From: Deuterostichococcus epilithicus
Lineage: Eukaryota > Chlorophyta > Trebouxiophyceae > Prasiolales > Stichococcaceae
Direction of reading: 5' to 3'
Length of the DNA: 64,000 bases
Assembly (NCBI GenBank): GCA_033439295.1
Contig: JAVTLE010000003.1
Location: 930,001 to 994,000 of the forward strand
A program made the position numbers and the translations under genes. The notes below the pieces were generated by a model. That model searched no databases. It worked only from the letters and a program-made list of their open reading frames with translations, and had not been told where the DNA came from. Positions 34,258 to 46,311 of the stretch are shown here, in pieces (the stretch's first letter is position 1; each line of letters begins with the position of its first letter).

Positions 34258-36856
34258 ATGTCGGTGACTGCGTGCAGGGCGGCGGCAGGCGAACGGGGTC
34301 AGGCAGCGGGGGCAGGCAGCATGCCGCCGAGCCCAGACCTTGTGGTGGTGCACCCGCTGGTGCTGCTCAGCGTGGTGGACCACTACAACCGGGTGGCAAA
34401 GGACACACGCAAGCGCGTCGTGGGCGTGCTGCTCGGCGAGGTCGCCAAGGGCCGCACCGATGTGACAAACAGCTTTGCTGGTGGGTGGTGAAAACGCGTC
34501 CTGGAAAAGGGTTTCGCTGGCGGCCTCGCGCAAGGCCTGGGACACCCTCGTGCGCTCTGCCGGCTGTCTTGCGGCCCCTCCTCCGGAACGTTTGAGCTGG
34601 CGTCTGAAAGTGGGTATTGAGGCCATGGCGACGTATGCCTGCAGTGCCCTTCGAGGAGGATGAGCGGGATCCGTCCATCTGGTTCCTGGACCACAGCTAC
34701 CTGGAGAACATGGCGCATATGTACAAGAAGGTCAACGGTGAGCCGCCATGTGCATGCGGCCAGGTTATCAGCCGGATTGACGCTTGCTTGCCTGCCAAAG
34801 CTAACTCTTCTGCCAAAGCGCCAGCTGGTCTCGTGGCTGCTGTGCTGCGGAAATTTGGGCTTGAGGTCTCTCAACATTCTTGGGCCATGGCGTTTCGCTA
34901 TGTCCATGCACTGAGTGAGCTGACGCATCATGTTTGCCTCCCAACCCCCCGCAGCCAAGGAGAAGGTGGTGGGCTGGTACCACACGGGCCCGCGGATACG
35001 GGAGGCGGACCTGGACGTCAGTGCCCTCATGGCCTCCTATTGCGACTCCCCGCTGCTCGTCATCTGCGAGGTCGAGGTGGGCAGGCAGTCCAACTGCAGT
35101 TTTGCTCGAGCATCATGGTACTCCACGGCACGAGCTCTCCTCCACACACCCCTTCCTTGATGCCGCCCATGCATAGGGCCTCTCCGCCTGTTGCCATCAT
35201 TGCCATCACGACAGGTGCTGTGTGGACATTGTAGATGGAGACATATCTCGCCGCAGCGCACCTCGGCCAGCCACTGACGGTAGTTTGGGATGCTTGCAGC
35301 CCAAGGACATGGGGCTGCCGACCACAGCGTACTACACGAAGGACGAGATCCGCGAGGTGGGACGGCGCTCCCTTCCTTCAGGGTGTTCCATGTGTCCTGA
35401 GCATCTGCATGGAGCGCTTCACAAGCAAAGCAGCCTGCTCATCAATGCATATGTACTCATACTTCAACTTGCATTCAGCACCCGCGTTGTGCGACAGGTC
35501 GTGCTCTTTGAGACGCGTTCTCCTGACACACGCAGGATGGCACTCAGAAGAGCAAGAAGGTGTTCGTCAACATCCCCACAGAGGTCGGAGCGACCGAGGC
35601 CGAGGAGATTGGTGCGCTTAGTGCTTATCACTGCATGGCCGAAGTGGACGAATGCAATGAGTGTCATTCGTCAGCACACCGACTTCCTGCTGGCATAGAA
35701 GCGCACTGGGTCTGGCGATGTTTGAAGCCGCACGCCATGCGCACGCCCACGACCCTGCTGCAAGGAAGGCTCAGCCTGGCATGCGGGTCACTAGACGTGT
35801 GCTCAGCATCGAGGGTCCAGCAGCAACCCTGGGTCTGGTCTCGACTCTCTTGGTTGACGCCCCAATTCGGCCGCCGCCCGTGCAGGCGTGGAGCACCTGC
35901 TGCGGGATGTAAAGGACGCGAGCATCGGCACGCTGGCGACGGAGGTGGGCCGCATGAACGCGGGGCTGCAGGGCCTGCGCTCGCGGCTGGCAGAGGTGCA
36001 GCAGTACCTCAAGTTGGTCGTGGAGGGCCGGCTGCCTGTCAACCACGACATCATCTACGACCTGCAGGTGCCTCCCGCGGGTTCCCGTTTCGGATCCGAG
36101 CGTGCTGTCAGCTTTGGCAGGCCCCCGCGTGAAGACCCCAGCGTCCATGCGGCGACCTCGAGGGGCAATGGCTGTGATGCATCCGCTGGTGCTTGTGCCG
36201 CTTGTCGCGTTGTCACGTAACCACCTGCTGTACTGCATGCTCTCGTCCACTAGCTTGAGAAGGCAGACCAGTGAGGCGAGGCGAACCCCTGTTCCGACTG
36301 CTGTGCCTGCGGCGCCATGCACAGGACGCCTTCAACCTGCTGCCCAACCTCAACATGGAGGAGCTGGCGCACAGCTTTGCTGTCAAGTCCAACGACATGA
36401 TGCTGGTCATCTACCTGTCCTCCATGATCCGCTCAGTGCTCGCGCTGCACGACCTCATCGACAACCGGGAAGGTGTGTGACTGTGTTTCGCCTCGAGCCG
36501 CGAGCGTCATCCCTGCTGCGTCCATGTCGCCATCGTCGAGACGGGCTTGCGGGCAGCGCAGCACGATCCGCCCACATGCTGTGCGCACGAAAGCATTCTT
36601 GCGAGACTGGCACATGAACTAGCGCTTCATCCTCCTGCAGCGGGTGGTGCAAAGGATTGGTTTGATCGATTGTTGGCATTTGATCGATTGGTGTCGTCCC
36701 CGTGCAGAGCACGCCATCCGGGAGCAGAAGAAGGAGGCGGACTCCGCCCCCAAGGACGCGCCGGCAAAGGAGGCGGCAGGCGCAGCTGCGGGCGAGGGCG
36801 ACGCCGCCAAGGACGGCACCGCCAACGGGCCCGATACCGCGAATGGCGGCCTCTAG
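34258..36856 (+). CDS. RPN8: 26S proteasome regulatory subunit RPN8 (PSMD7)
   Basis: Lid subunit that pairs with the deubiquitinase RPN11. ATG at 34258. After an Ala/Gly-rich start comes the MPN domain: [34 protein letters not shown] (about 34390-34440), [20 protein letters not shown] (about 34640-34700), [20 protein letters not shown] (about 34965-35020) and PLLVICEVE. Then come [18 protein letters not shown] and [20 protein letters not shown]. The C-terminal helices are [40 protein letters not shown] and [20 protein letters not shown], then [15 protein letters not shown]. The tail is [17 protein letters not shown], ending at TAG 36854-36856. As usual for RPN8, no JAMM metal-binding motif is present, so it is not a protease itself. 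Confidence 0.95.
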
Positions 36857-37365
36857 TCAGCGTCGAATGCTTTCACACATGCATTTCGTGGCTGGCATCG
36901 TTACTCGCTGGGACAGCGGTTAGGGCAAGGCATGCTTCAGATCTAGCATTTCTGTCACATGCCTTGCCGCCGTCATGAGGCCTGTACATTTTCCGGTCCT
37001 CGGCAATTCCCAGATCCATTGCTGCGCATGCGAACGTGCAGCGATACCTGACAGCTACAGGCACAGACGTGACGCAGCAGGCGGGCACACCTTACCCTCG
37101 CACTCTGCACTATGCTTCTGCAGGTACCCAGATGTGTAGGGTTTAGGGCCAGCCCTGCGCAAACTGGAGCGATCTGCAAGGCCTGGTGCAAGCTCACAGT
37201 TGCAAGCGCATGCAAGCATCATATTTGATCGACAGGTCAACATTGCGACCGCGGTCTGCCGGCCACAGCGACTCCGTTGGTAACTCAAGACGCATCACTC
37301 GTGACCTGGTGCACCACTCTCGACCCTCGCGAGCAGCGGAGGCAGTAGCTGCTGCGGGTAGCAGC
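36857..37365. other. intergenic, holds a telomere-like motif
   Basis: Between two rightward genes. TAGGGTTTAGGG at 37136-37147 resembles two plant telomere units. No gene seen. Confidence 0.5.
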
Positions 37366-39060
37366 ATGGCGCAGACGCAGATTATGGCGAGGCTTGCACG
37401 GGCTGCCGTGGTGAGCCTGCCTCCATGTCACGGCTGGGCAGTGCAGCAGCAGCACGACTGTTGATGCAGGACGATTGCATCTGACAATGGCTCTCCTTCC
37501 GCAGGCCGGGCGGTCCATGGGCCTGGAGCGGATCCGGTGCTTCGCCACGGCGTCAGGCGGTGAGCCTGCATGATTGACTTGGTATGCGCAGCCGCAGCAC
37601 AAGTTGGCGCTCGGCCTGAAACCTCATGCATGCATCTGGACAACGCAGGCGTCGAGTCAGACATGGTGTTCGACACCTTCAAGGAGCAGCAGAAGCAGTA
37701 CAAGGATCTGCTGGACGGCAGCAAGGTGAGCGGTTGCTGCCGCCTGCTGTGCCGGTCGCAGGCTGCGCTGCCTCGCAATGACCAGCCAGGGGCTTCCGGC
37801 GATTGCCAGTACGAGTAGGAACTTCAGCAGGGGCCGACCACAAGGTTCATGGGCGTGCAGAACATGAAGGCGCCGCTGAACGGGGATGAGGCCGCGATTC
37901 AGAAGTACGCCCAGGACATGGAGACACTGCGGAAGAAGGTGGGTGCAACTCTACAGATGCGACTGTTCTGCTGTGGTACATCACCTCTGGCCGATGGCCA
38001 GACCGCTTTGGTCAGTGACGTTGCTGGATGTCCAGTCGCAGCCACTGGAGCAGCATGTCGTTGGGTGTGGTGGCCTGTCATGCAGGCACACACATGCGCG
38101 GCAACATGTCCGCTTCTGGCTGCCAGGTGGGGCTGCCAGACCACGCGGAGGCACTGGAGGCGACGCTGGAGTACCAGCTGCAGACATCCGGCGACGTGAA
38201 GAGCTTCCTGTCTGGCGTCGCTGAGGCGCAGGACCTGGGCGAGTTCTCCGGTGTTGTCGGTGCGTGGCGCCGGCTCATCTTCGTCAGCCTACTTCGACCT
38301 CTGCGATGTCTGTTGGCAAAGCTCACACCCTTAGCCTCCTGTTGCAGCAGCTGGCAGCGCCATTCGGGCGCCCTCCTGGCTTCCAGCCCTGCTGGTTGCA
38401 AGCTGGCAGACGGCGCTGCAGTCGAGGCAGTCCAGCTTTGCTGGCCAAAACTGTCGTGCGTTGTGTTCCCCCGGCCTGACGGCGCTGTGGTGCGTGCGCA
38501 GGCGAGGTGGAGCAGGCGCTGGAGGGCGTGGACCTCAAGTCGGAGAAGGGCTGGGACCAACTCGGCAAGAAGATCGGGGTGCGGCTCTTGTCACCCTGGT
38601 CCTCTCGGGACCGAATTTGTACGCATGATTGTCTGCATGTATCTTTGGCCAGGGCGTCTGGAAATCAGCGAGGAAGGTGGCGAATAATGACGATGTTGTT
38701 CACGCTGTGCACATGCGCCGCGACTGCAGGAGATCCAGGCGAAGCACAAGCTGGACGCGTACGACAAGATCAAGGACAAAGCCATCTTCGAGATGGTGCG
38801 ATCCCTGGGAGCGATCCATGCAGTCATGGTCATGCTTTGTGCGCAGCACCACATCACTGGAGCCCCAAGACGGTCGCCATCTCCCAGCCTTTGAGAGGAA
38901 TGGCAGAGTCTGAAGTCTGTTGTGGTGTGCGCAGTACAAGAAGCAGCTGGAGTCGCTGCGCGCCAAGGTGGTGGACGACATGGAGACCGTCAAGCGCCGC
39001 GACGGCCTCGACTTTGTGGAAGTGGACCCCTCCACCCTCAAGGCCACCTCCGTCCTGTAG
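37366..39060 (+). CDS. mitochondrial helical protein, family not identified
   Basis: The start MAQTQIMARLARAAV (37366-37410) joins AGRSMGLERIRCFATASGG, a clear mitochondrial presequence with an RCFA-type cleavage site. The rest is helical and charged: ESDMVFDTFKEQQKQYKDLL, GPTTRFMGVQNMKAPLNGDE, IQKYAQDMETLRKK, GLPDHAEALEATLEYQLQTS, DVKSFLSGVAEAQDLGEFSG, EVEQALEGVDLKSEKGWDQL, EIQAKHKLDAYDKIKDKAIF and KKQLESLRAKVVDDMETVKR. It ends DFVEVDPSTLKATSVL at TAG 39058-39060. Seven or eight short exons, about 220 residues. No membrane span. I do not recognise the family; a stalk or scaffold subunit of an inner-membrane complex would fit a helical matrix protein, but nothing in the sequence proves that. 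Confidence 0.7.
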
Positions 39061-39316
39061 ATGCTACAAGCTGCCTTATGAAGCTGACCTTGGCGGCGCG
39101 GGGATGTGAACCAAATGAAACGTGTGTTCCCAAAATTTTGATATGGTGTGCAAAACGTTTGCAAACCCAGGTACTGCCACCGGACCGCACCAGATATTCT
39201 GCACTCCGCCACGAAACACATACAATGTCTTGACAATGTTAGCCACTCGACGCACAGCCGCTCATCAACACCCTGCAACAATCGAACTCTCAAATGCACT
39301 CCTATGCCGATGCTGG
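39061..39316. other. short convergent intergenic region
   Basis: The 256 bases between the stop codons of two convergent genes hold AT-richer sequence and no coding exon. Confidence 0.5.
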
Positions 39317-40498
39317 TCACTCCTTGATAGAGGGTGCCGCGTCGCTTGAGCCTGCCGCATCCGGCGCCGGATCCTCCAGGAACAAGCTCTTGTCCAGGTA
39401 GTCCGGCACAGCCATGCGCATGTCGCCCTGGTGGATGAAGCCGCTGCCAGATGCCTGCATGCGAACGAGCTTGCATGAAAGTCCAGAGAGGTGTAGCTCA
39501 GGTCGTGGGGCTGGTACACCTCTTCCTCGCATTTATCTGAGGATGCGACAGCATCACAGACAGAAGCGGCAGAGGGTGGGAACTCACCAGATACAAAACA
39601 GCAAAGGCCACGATAACCAGGCCTATGAGCGGGTAGAAGGCCACCCAGAAGCTGCCGCCGAGCTTCACCAGCTCTGACACCCGTGGAATGAGGCCCTGCA
39701 GCGTACACACACCATGTCAGCCACAGTGAGGTCGCATCAGGACGCATGACATCTTGCAGCATCAGGACTCTGAGACATCCTGCAGCTGATGTGCAAAGGG
39801 TCGTAATACACGAACCTCGAGGCCCTCGGAGTTGAGCCGCCGTGACCGCTCCAGCTGGTCTGACGAGCTGGGTTCTGACTGTCGAAATTGCGGCAGCGGC
39901 GACCGCCGGTCGTCCCTCGACGAGCCGGACCCGGAACCTGCGGACAGATCACAGTGACTGTGGAGTGAGCGGTCATGCTCGACTGAAGCAAGATGAGCAG
40001 CATGACGCATCGCAAAGGTTGTGTTGCAGCGAAAGCCTACTCTGCGACTCGCGCTCATCAGCCGTGACAGCGCTGCCGCTGAGGCCCCGCTTCCGGAGCT
40101 CCTTTTCGAACAGAGACTCCGCGCTGTCATCGCCGTCTGCAAGCAGTATCAGGTTGTCATTTTCATGCATGCACGCACCGCCATTCGGTGTGGCGCCAAG
40201 GTTTTTGCAAGTGCATGTACGTGAAAATCACTTGTGTCCGGTGGCAGCATGCGGAAGGCGCGCAAGAGTGCACGACATACGTTTTGTGGCCAGCGATGCC
40301 TGGGGAGTCACACTTGCCTGTCGAGTCGCTGACTGCCCTGCATGTGCCGGACCCACGTCTGGATGGTCTCGACAGCATTACCGCCCTCTGACTTCGCCAT
40401 GCGATGGGGAATGCTGCTAAATTCCTGCACGTTGCTGTGCTCGAGGATGCTCCGAGCGCAAAGCGCTGGCCGCTGCATGTGTCAAGTGCTAGATTCAT
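39317..40498 (-). CDS. plastid-targeted single-span membrane protein, function unknown
   Basis: ATG at 40498 opens a Ser/Arg/Ala-rich exon (MNLALDTCSGQRFALGASSS, then AVMLSRPSRRGSGTCRAVSD) that looks like a chloroplast transit peptide. Next exons: DDSAESLFEKELRKRGLSGS (about 40075-40140), SGSGSSRDDRRSPLPQFRQS with LERSRRLNSEGLE (about 39810-39930), then one membrane span SFWVAFYPLIGLVIVAFAVL (about 39595-39655) preceded by GLIPRVSELVKLGG. The C-terminal exon has FIHQGDMRMAVPDYLDKSLF and ends DAAPSIKE at TGA 39317-39319. Family not recognised; the SLFEKELRKRG and NSEGLEGLIPR blocks look conserved rather than random. Its plastid address is inferred from the presequence. It faces RPL15 head to head, 290 bases apart. 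Confidence 0.65.
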
Positions 40499-40788
40499 GC
40501 TTGAAATTTGGTGGTGACAGATTTAGTACAAGCGGCCGTCGCTGAAGCACTTCAAAGAGCTCGTCCCGACACAGAGACGACCTGTTCAGCTTGCGGACTG
40601 TGCATTTGCCTTGTGCTCGAATGCCACGCAATGGAAGCAGCGCAGGCAGTAGACGATGCTGCAAATGGGACCCTCTGCTGCGTGCTGTTCTCGTAGTCCG
40701 CTGCGGCTGCGGAAGGTGAGCTCGTTTGCCCCGATTCGGCCTCTTTGGCGGCTGCAGGAGGGCCCAGGGGAGCGCACAGAAGGTCTCA

Positions 40789-42858
40789 ATGGGTGCCTAC
40801 AAGGCGCGTCCTTGCCCGCTGCACGGCTGCATGATCACCGGGGGTGGCGGACCTGGCAGTATGCTGGAGAGATGGCCTGCTCTGTGTGGCCTGCCCGCGT
40901 GCGGGAGCCAGCTGCGGTCGGACACATGCAGCAAACGGCCTGGGCGAGGCGTTGGAAGCATCAGTGACTGGCTGGGCATGGCGGAGAGCAGCTTGGGCCA
41001 TACTGATGCTGCACTGAGCAGTGGCACTGGTAGCAGGCCGTGCTCATCGCGGGCGGATCGGTCTGCAACGATGCTCTGCCGAAACGTTCTGAGTGTTCTT
41101 TTCGTTGCTGCCCGCAGTACGTGGAGGAGCTGTGGAAGCGCAAGCAGAGGTGAGCACGAGCTGTGAGGCTCTGAACACCAGCTTGTACCCCTCACCCGCT
41201 CCGTTTGGGGGCTGTACATGTGTCTCCTGCGAAAACAGGATTTCGTCTGCTGGCTGCCCTGCTCTGCCACCGAACAGACCTGGCTGACGTCTACCGCCGC
41301 CGCCGTGCAGCGATGTGCTGCGCTTCCTCCTGCGCGTGCGCGCGTGGGAGTACCGCCAGCTGCCCAGCCTGGTGCGCCTGACGGGCCCCAGCCGGCCGGA
41401 CAAGGCCCGCCGCCTGGGGTACAAGGCGAAGCAGGGATACGTCGTCTACCGCGTGCGCGTGCGCCGCGGTGGCCGCAAGCGCCCCGTCAGCAAGGTGCAG
41501 CACCTTCCCCGGCAAATTCCCCTGGAAAGCCGCACCTGGAGTGCACTGCTTGGCTTCGGGGCTGTTCGCAGACACCAGGCACAATCTCAGGATGGCTGGT
41601 TGACAAAAGACCGGCAGAGGGTCGGACCAGCGACAGGCGGCGCCCTCCAGCTTGCCGATGCGCAACGGAAACTTCCTGCAAGTTTGAGCTTCCATTGCGA
41701 ACAACGGCTTTTCAAAAGAGTCTGCAGCTCGCAGCGGCCAGCGGACGACTGCGACACTGTTCGCAGTCTGAACTCTTTGGGCGTTGCAAATCGGGCAAAT
41801 CGTTGTAGTGATCGGCCAGCAGCAGTGAGTCACGCTGCTGTCGCCTCTTCCATGCAGGGCATTGTGTACGGTAAGCCGGTGAACCAGGGCATCACGCAGC
41901 TGAAGCCGACCCGCAACCTGAAGAATGTGGCGGAGGAGCGCATCGGCCGCAAGGTCGGCAGCCTGCGGGTGCTCAACTCCTACTGGGTCAACCAGGTGGG
42001 TCACTGGTTGCAATTGTGTCCGGAAGCCTGCAAGTCGCAGGCATCATGTTTGATATGCTGCATTCTGCATACTGCATGCCATTCGGCTCCTGCCTGTAGG
42101 CAGGCCTCCCGAGCGTGGCCGATGCTGGCCTGGACTGGGCGCAAGTCGTGTAAGCTGGAACCGTGCTGATGGTGTGCACTGCGGCGTGAAACAATGCAGG
42201 ACTCGACGTACAAGTACTTCGAGGTCATCCTGGTGGATCCGCAGCACAACGCCATCCGCCGGGTGCGCACTGAAACCCCTAAAACAAATTTTAAACCCTA
42301 AACCTGCGGCCTGCAGCCTGTGATTCAATGTGCCGCTGTGCCGCGCTGCGACACAGAGCTCGAGCTGTGTGCCCACTGGGAAGCCTGCTGGAAGCATGCC
42401 TGGAGCATGTCGTTGCTCTGTTTCTCTGGCCGCTGTCACTTGCGGGAGGAGCGGCATTTTGTAATTTCCGACCCTTCGCCGCCGCAGGACCCGCGCATCA
42501 ACTGGATCGTGAACCCGGTGCACAAGCACCGTGAGCTGCGGGGCCTGACCAGTGCGGGCAAGAAGTACCGCGGCCTGCGCCACAGCGGCCACGCCACCAA
42601 CAAGCTGCGCCCGTCCCGCCGCGCCACCTGGAAGCGCAACAACAGGTGGGTTGCCTCGATACTGTGTGGACTCATAATCGGATTCGTCCATTGCGCCGCC
42701 TTTCTGATGGTTTGCACAGTCCACAACATGATCGGCGTCTTGTGGATGTTGTGAGCGCAAAATTCGGGCTGCACAATGCTGCGCACCTTCACACAGTGCA
42801 GATTTCTGACAGACACTATGTTCTGCCATGCAGCCTGTCGCTCAAGCGCTACCGGTAG
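40789..42858 (+). CDS. RPL15: 60S ribosomal protein L15 (eL15)
   Basis: Exon 1 is MGAYK (40789-40803). Exon 2 is [10 protein letters not shown] plus two bases (about 41120-41150). Exon 3 gives [40 protein letters not shown] and [19 protein letters not shown]. Exon 4 is [20 protein letters not shown] and [18 protein letters not shown]. Exon 5 is [20 protein letters not shown]. Exon 6 is [40 protein letters not shown] and RRATWKRNN. Exon 7 (to TAG 42856-42858) is SLSLKRYR. This is the complete eL15 in normal order and length. The first intron seems to start with GC rather than GT (AAG|GCGCGT). A telomere-like motif lies in the intron before exon 6. Confidence 0.97.
42281..42303. repeat. telomere-like motif in an RPL15 intron
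   Basis: AAACCCCTAAAAC is followed by TTTTAAACCCTAAACC. The second part contains AAACCCTAA, the sequence known as the telo-box in plant ribosomal protein and translation-factor genes. Here it is in an intron, not in the promoter. Confidence 0.8.
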
Positions 42859-43495
42859 ATGGCTGGGACTGGCGGCGGCTACGTGGGCGGTGCCTGCCTT
42901 GCCTGGTGGTGCCGCATGCAGTGCGCATGCGGCCGGTTGCAATGGCCTGGTCGCGTCTGCTGTGCCGGGCATTTGTGTACGTCAGTGGCGACTCTTCTGC
43001 AGCCGTTTCAATGGGTGGTCATGGCATCAACCAGCGCACTGTGTCGAGAAGCGTGCCGGCTGTAAGCAAAAGTCCATTCCTGTTGTGCATGCGGCTCGTC
43101 TGTGGCCTCCATTACCCGCCTGGTCTCGGAGTTGTCGATTGCATGTGCGTTTGCCTGGTGACAGGAAGAAGATCGCTCATAAACGTCACACCTCCTTTAC
43201 AAGCTGATATCGCCGTTTATAGCCTTCAGCACACCGCATTGTGTCCCTTGCTCGCATGCACCGCGTTGCATCCCCCACGCTCCCGACAACGAGAACGATG
43301 CATGCGAGGCTGTCAGAGCTCTGGGGTTCGGCATGAGGTTCCCTGCTGCATCCGTGCTTAGAGAAACATCGTACACCGCCGTGTTGCTCTGGTGAGGCGC
43401 TGGCATACGCTCATGTTGGTCTTGAAGCTGAGGTGGCAGCGCCTTGCGATGCATGCCACCCCTACCAGCCACTCAGCCCTGTGCCTGCGTTGCAG

Positions 43496-45777
43496 GTGGG
43501 ACGGCTTGTGCCAGGCCGTTTCCCTGCACAAGTGCCTCTTCTACTTCGTGCATGACAACCAGATCTGGGTGAGCAGATTCTCCACGTTGTGGCGCTGTTA
43601 TGCCGTGAAGGCATCGTGACCCTTGCTCCTTGGTAGGGTACAACAGTCAAACAATCGGTTTTTGCTTGGCAAATTGTCATACCTTGCCGCAGCTGAAGAC
43701 TCTGCAGTGCATCGTCCTCAACGGCTTCATATTTCTCGGCAGGTGTGCCGCATACTGCATCGAATCATGAAAGTTGCAGCGGTTCCCACATTTAACGCGA
43801 GTTCCTGTGCACCAGACAACAAAAGAGCTTCAGTTGAACAAGCAGCATGGCAACAAAGCGGCAATGTTGCGCGGCATTATACTATCATGGCCTGCCGAGC
43901 GCACGCTTCACCTACTGCATCAACGCTGCTGCGTGGCGCCTCCCAAGCCTCCTGGAAACCTCCCTGCCGCGCCTTGCAGCATCGCGGCATTCCAGTACGG
44001 GGTGGCGCCGGCGCTGCAGTGGCTGCTTGCGCACAGCGTGCGGCGATGGGCGGGCTCTGGCGCGGCGGACGCGCTGCTTGCTGCCTTTGGACTGGCATAC
44101 CATGCGCTGTGGCTGCTGCCCGCCTACGCCGTCAGCCTGGTCGTCAACAGTATATGGTGGGTTGTCTGCAGGACGGGGCTGGGCGCAAGCGCCGCATGCC
44201 AATGTGGCCAGGACGCCGGATGAAAAGCTGCCTTGCATCTCATGTGCTGTTGCTCATGGGTGCCAGTGGTGCCGAGCAGTGCACGGGAGGGTACGCTCCA
44301 GACTGCAGGAGACTCAGCTTTGCACCAGTCTCGTCTGTGGCCTCTCTTAGGCTCAGAGCCCATGCCCAATCATAGCCCGAACATGGCAGCGGCCTTTGCC
44401 AGCGCTTTCACGCTTTGCCGGTGCAGGTGCAACGACATTGCTAAAAGGACGGTTGCGGTGCATCGCGCCCACAAGCAAAAGCTGCCGCCGGGGGCGTTGC
44501 AGCAGCGGCAACAGCCGGCGGGGTCAGCCTCCCTGACGCTGGGGCAGGAGGTGTATCGAGTGGCGCTGTGCTCGGCGTTCCTGCTGCAGGCAATCGCGGC
44601 TGGCTTTGTGCCGATTGTAGGTGCGGCTGATGCATCTGCGTAGGCTTGCCCTACCTGCGTGCTTGCCATTCTCAATGACACGAATATTCCTACGAGTGAG
44701 CAACACGACCAGCGAGTCAGTTCTCAAGCTTGGTCAACCGTGCCGCGATGAGAAGCTGCTCGCGACTGACTCGCGCCGCTGCTGGTGTCGGTCAGGTGGC
44801 GCGCTGGAGCTGGCGCTGCTGTCGTGGCTGTATGCCCTGTACTGCTTCGACTACAGGTGCGCTGCTGCATCGCATCGCAAGCCGTCAGGCTTCCGATGCT
44901 CCCCCGTTTCTGACATCCTCCGGCGACCGCTTCCCTGGGCAAGCTCCACAGGGGTGCGCACCAAGCACTCCGGCCGCGTGCTCGCTGGGCGGCGCAGCCC
45001 GGCCTCGCCTCCCCTGCCTGAGAGGGGGTCTTGGCGCTGGCAGGTGGCACCTCGTCGCGCACCCGCTGGCGGCACGGCTTGCGTTCTTCGAGCGGCACTG
45101 GGCGTTTTTTGGCGGCTTTGGGAGCGTGTGCGCTGTGGCCGCGGTGTGGGTTCAACCCTTGTTTGCACTGGAAGGGTGACTTGGATGAGCAGCACGCACG
45201 GGCTCCAGCCACGAGCGTTCCTTCTGTGGCATGCTGCAGTTCGCTTGTGCCGTCGCTTTCCCCGCGTGATGGCCTCTGCGGGATGTACAGGGGCCCCAGC
45301 TGCGTGCAGGTGGCGCTGCCGTTCTACGTGGGCGCGGCAGTGATGGCGCTTCTGTTTCCCTGCTTCATCATCATCGCCTGCGACGTCGACCCAGCAGACC
45401 GTGCCAAGCAGGGTAAGTCTCGCACTCCAGCCTGTTGTGATGGCACTTACAAATGGGCCTTCCCCGCCTGGGCTGTCAAAGCTTTCACTGAAAGATGCTG
45501 CAAACACACTGAGTCATCGCTAGCAAGTATGCACCGACAGCTGTTCCTTGCTGGGAGTCGACTTCGCAGATTGCACCACCAGTGCTACTCAGGCATGTCG
45601 GTCCATCTATGACCCTCTCCACCATTCCTTGCTGCCGCTGCAGTGATGGCGTCCAGGCCAGGGTCGGTGCCGCCAGGCGCTCTGCGCATCTTCTATCCCG
45701 CGGAGGTCATGACAGCGTTCTTCTTCCGGCATGCGCAGTCGGCACTGGGCCTGCTGCGGGTTTTTGGCGTTCGGTGA
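43496..45777 (+). CDS. EI24-like ER membrane protein; first exon not identified
   Basis: EI24 proteins are multi-span ER proteins linked to autophagy and lipid-domain function. Exons: WDGLCQAVSLHKCLFYFVHD (43497-43568), LKTLQCIVLNGFIFLG (43694-43742), AAFQYGVAPALQWLL with VRRWAGSGAADALLAAFGLA and WLLPAYAVSLVVNSIWW (about 43985-44158). Then CNDIAKRTVAVHRAHKQKLP and EVYRVALCSAFLLQAIAAGF (about 44428-44620), GALELALLSWLYALYCFDYR (about 44797-44855), AARLAFFERHWAFFGGFGSV, and VALPFYVGAAVMALLFPCFI (about 45309-45368). The last exon ends PAEVMTAFFFRHAQSALGLL and RVFGVR at TGA 45775-45777. Five or six membrane spans and the paired motifs N-D-I-A and W-L-Y-A-x-Y-C-F-D-Y-R match the family. The start codon must lie in an exon left of 43496. 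Confidence 0.8.
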
Positions 45778-46311
45778 CGGCGTGCGCGTCCAGCTGGGCG
45801 CGCACAGCGGGCCGCTGGCAGCGGCCATTTGTGTCCGCGTCATTCTGAACCCATGCAACAACAGAGACTGCTGACCCTGAGGTGTGTTTGGGTTTTGTCA
45901 TGGGAGGGGATGGTGCTTGATTGTTGTTGAGGGTTGCGGGTTGTGCACCCCAGTGGTGTGAGACCCATCTGGAAGTGATTGCTCAATGTGACGAAGCTCG
46001 CAGATGCACGCTCGCACAAAAGAAGGGTTAACACTGGAAGCAAATGCACCACTGAAGCAGAAGCAAAAGTGCATGAAACGTCCTGGACCGGCACTGAAGT
46101 TCAACTGCTGCACAGCACGCCGTGGCGCACATTCGCAAACCCTGACACACGCTGCTCACCGAATACGGAGACGCATAGCGCCCTCTCACACCCCCTGCCT
46201 GCACCGGCCGGTGGGCGCATTCAGGCATTGCCGGTGACCCGAAGAAAACGAAGAGAAAACAATCCCCTAAACGTGTGGCGGGCTTCGCCATCGGTCATGG
46301 TGGTCGCTCAG
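45778..46311. other. convergent intergenic region, no gene seen
   Basis: Between the stops of EI24-like and NAA35 genes. No exon chain or repeat of note. Confidence 0.5.
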
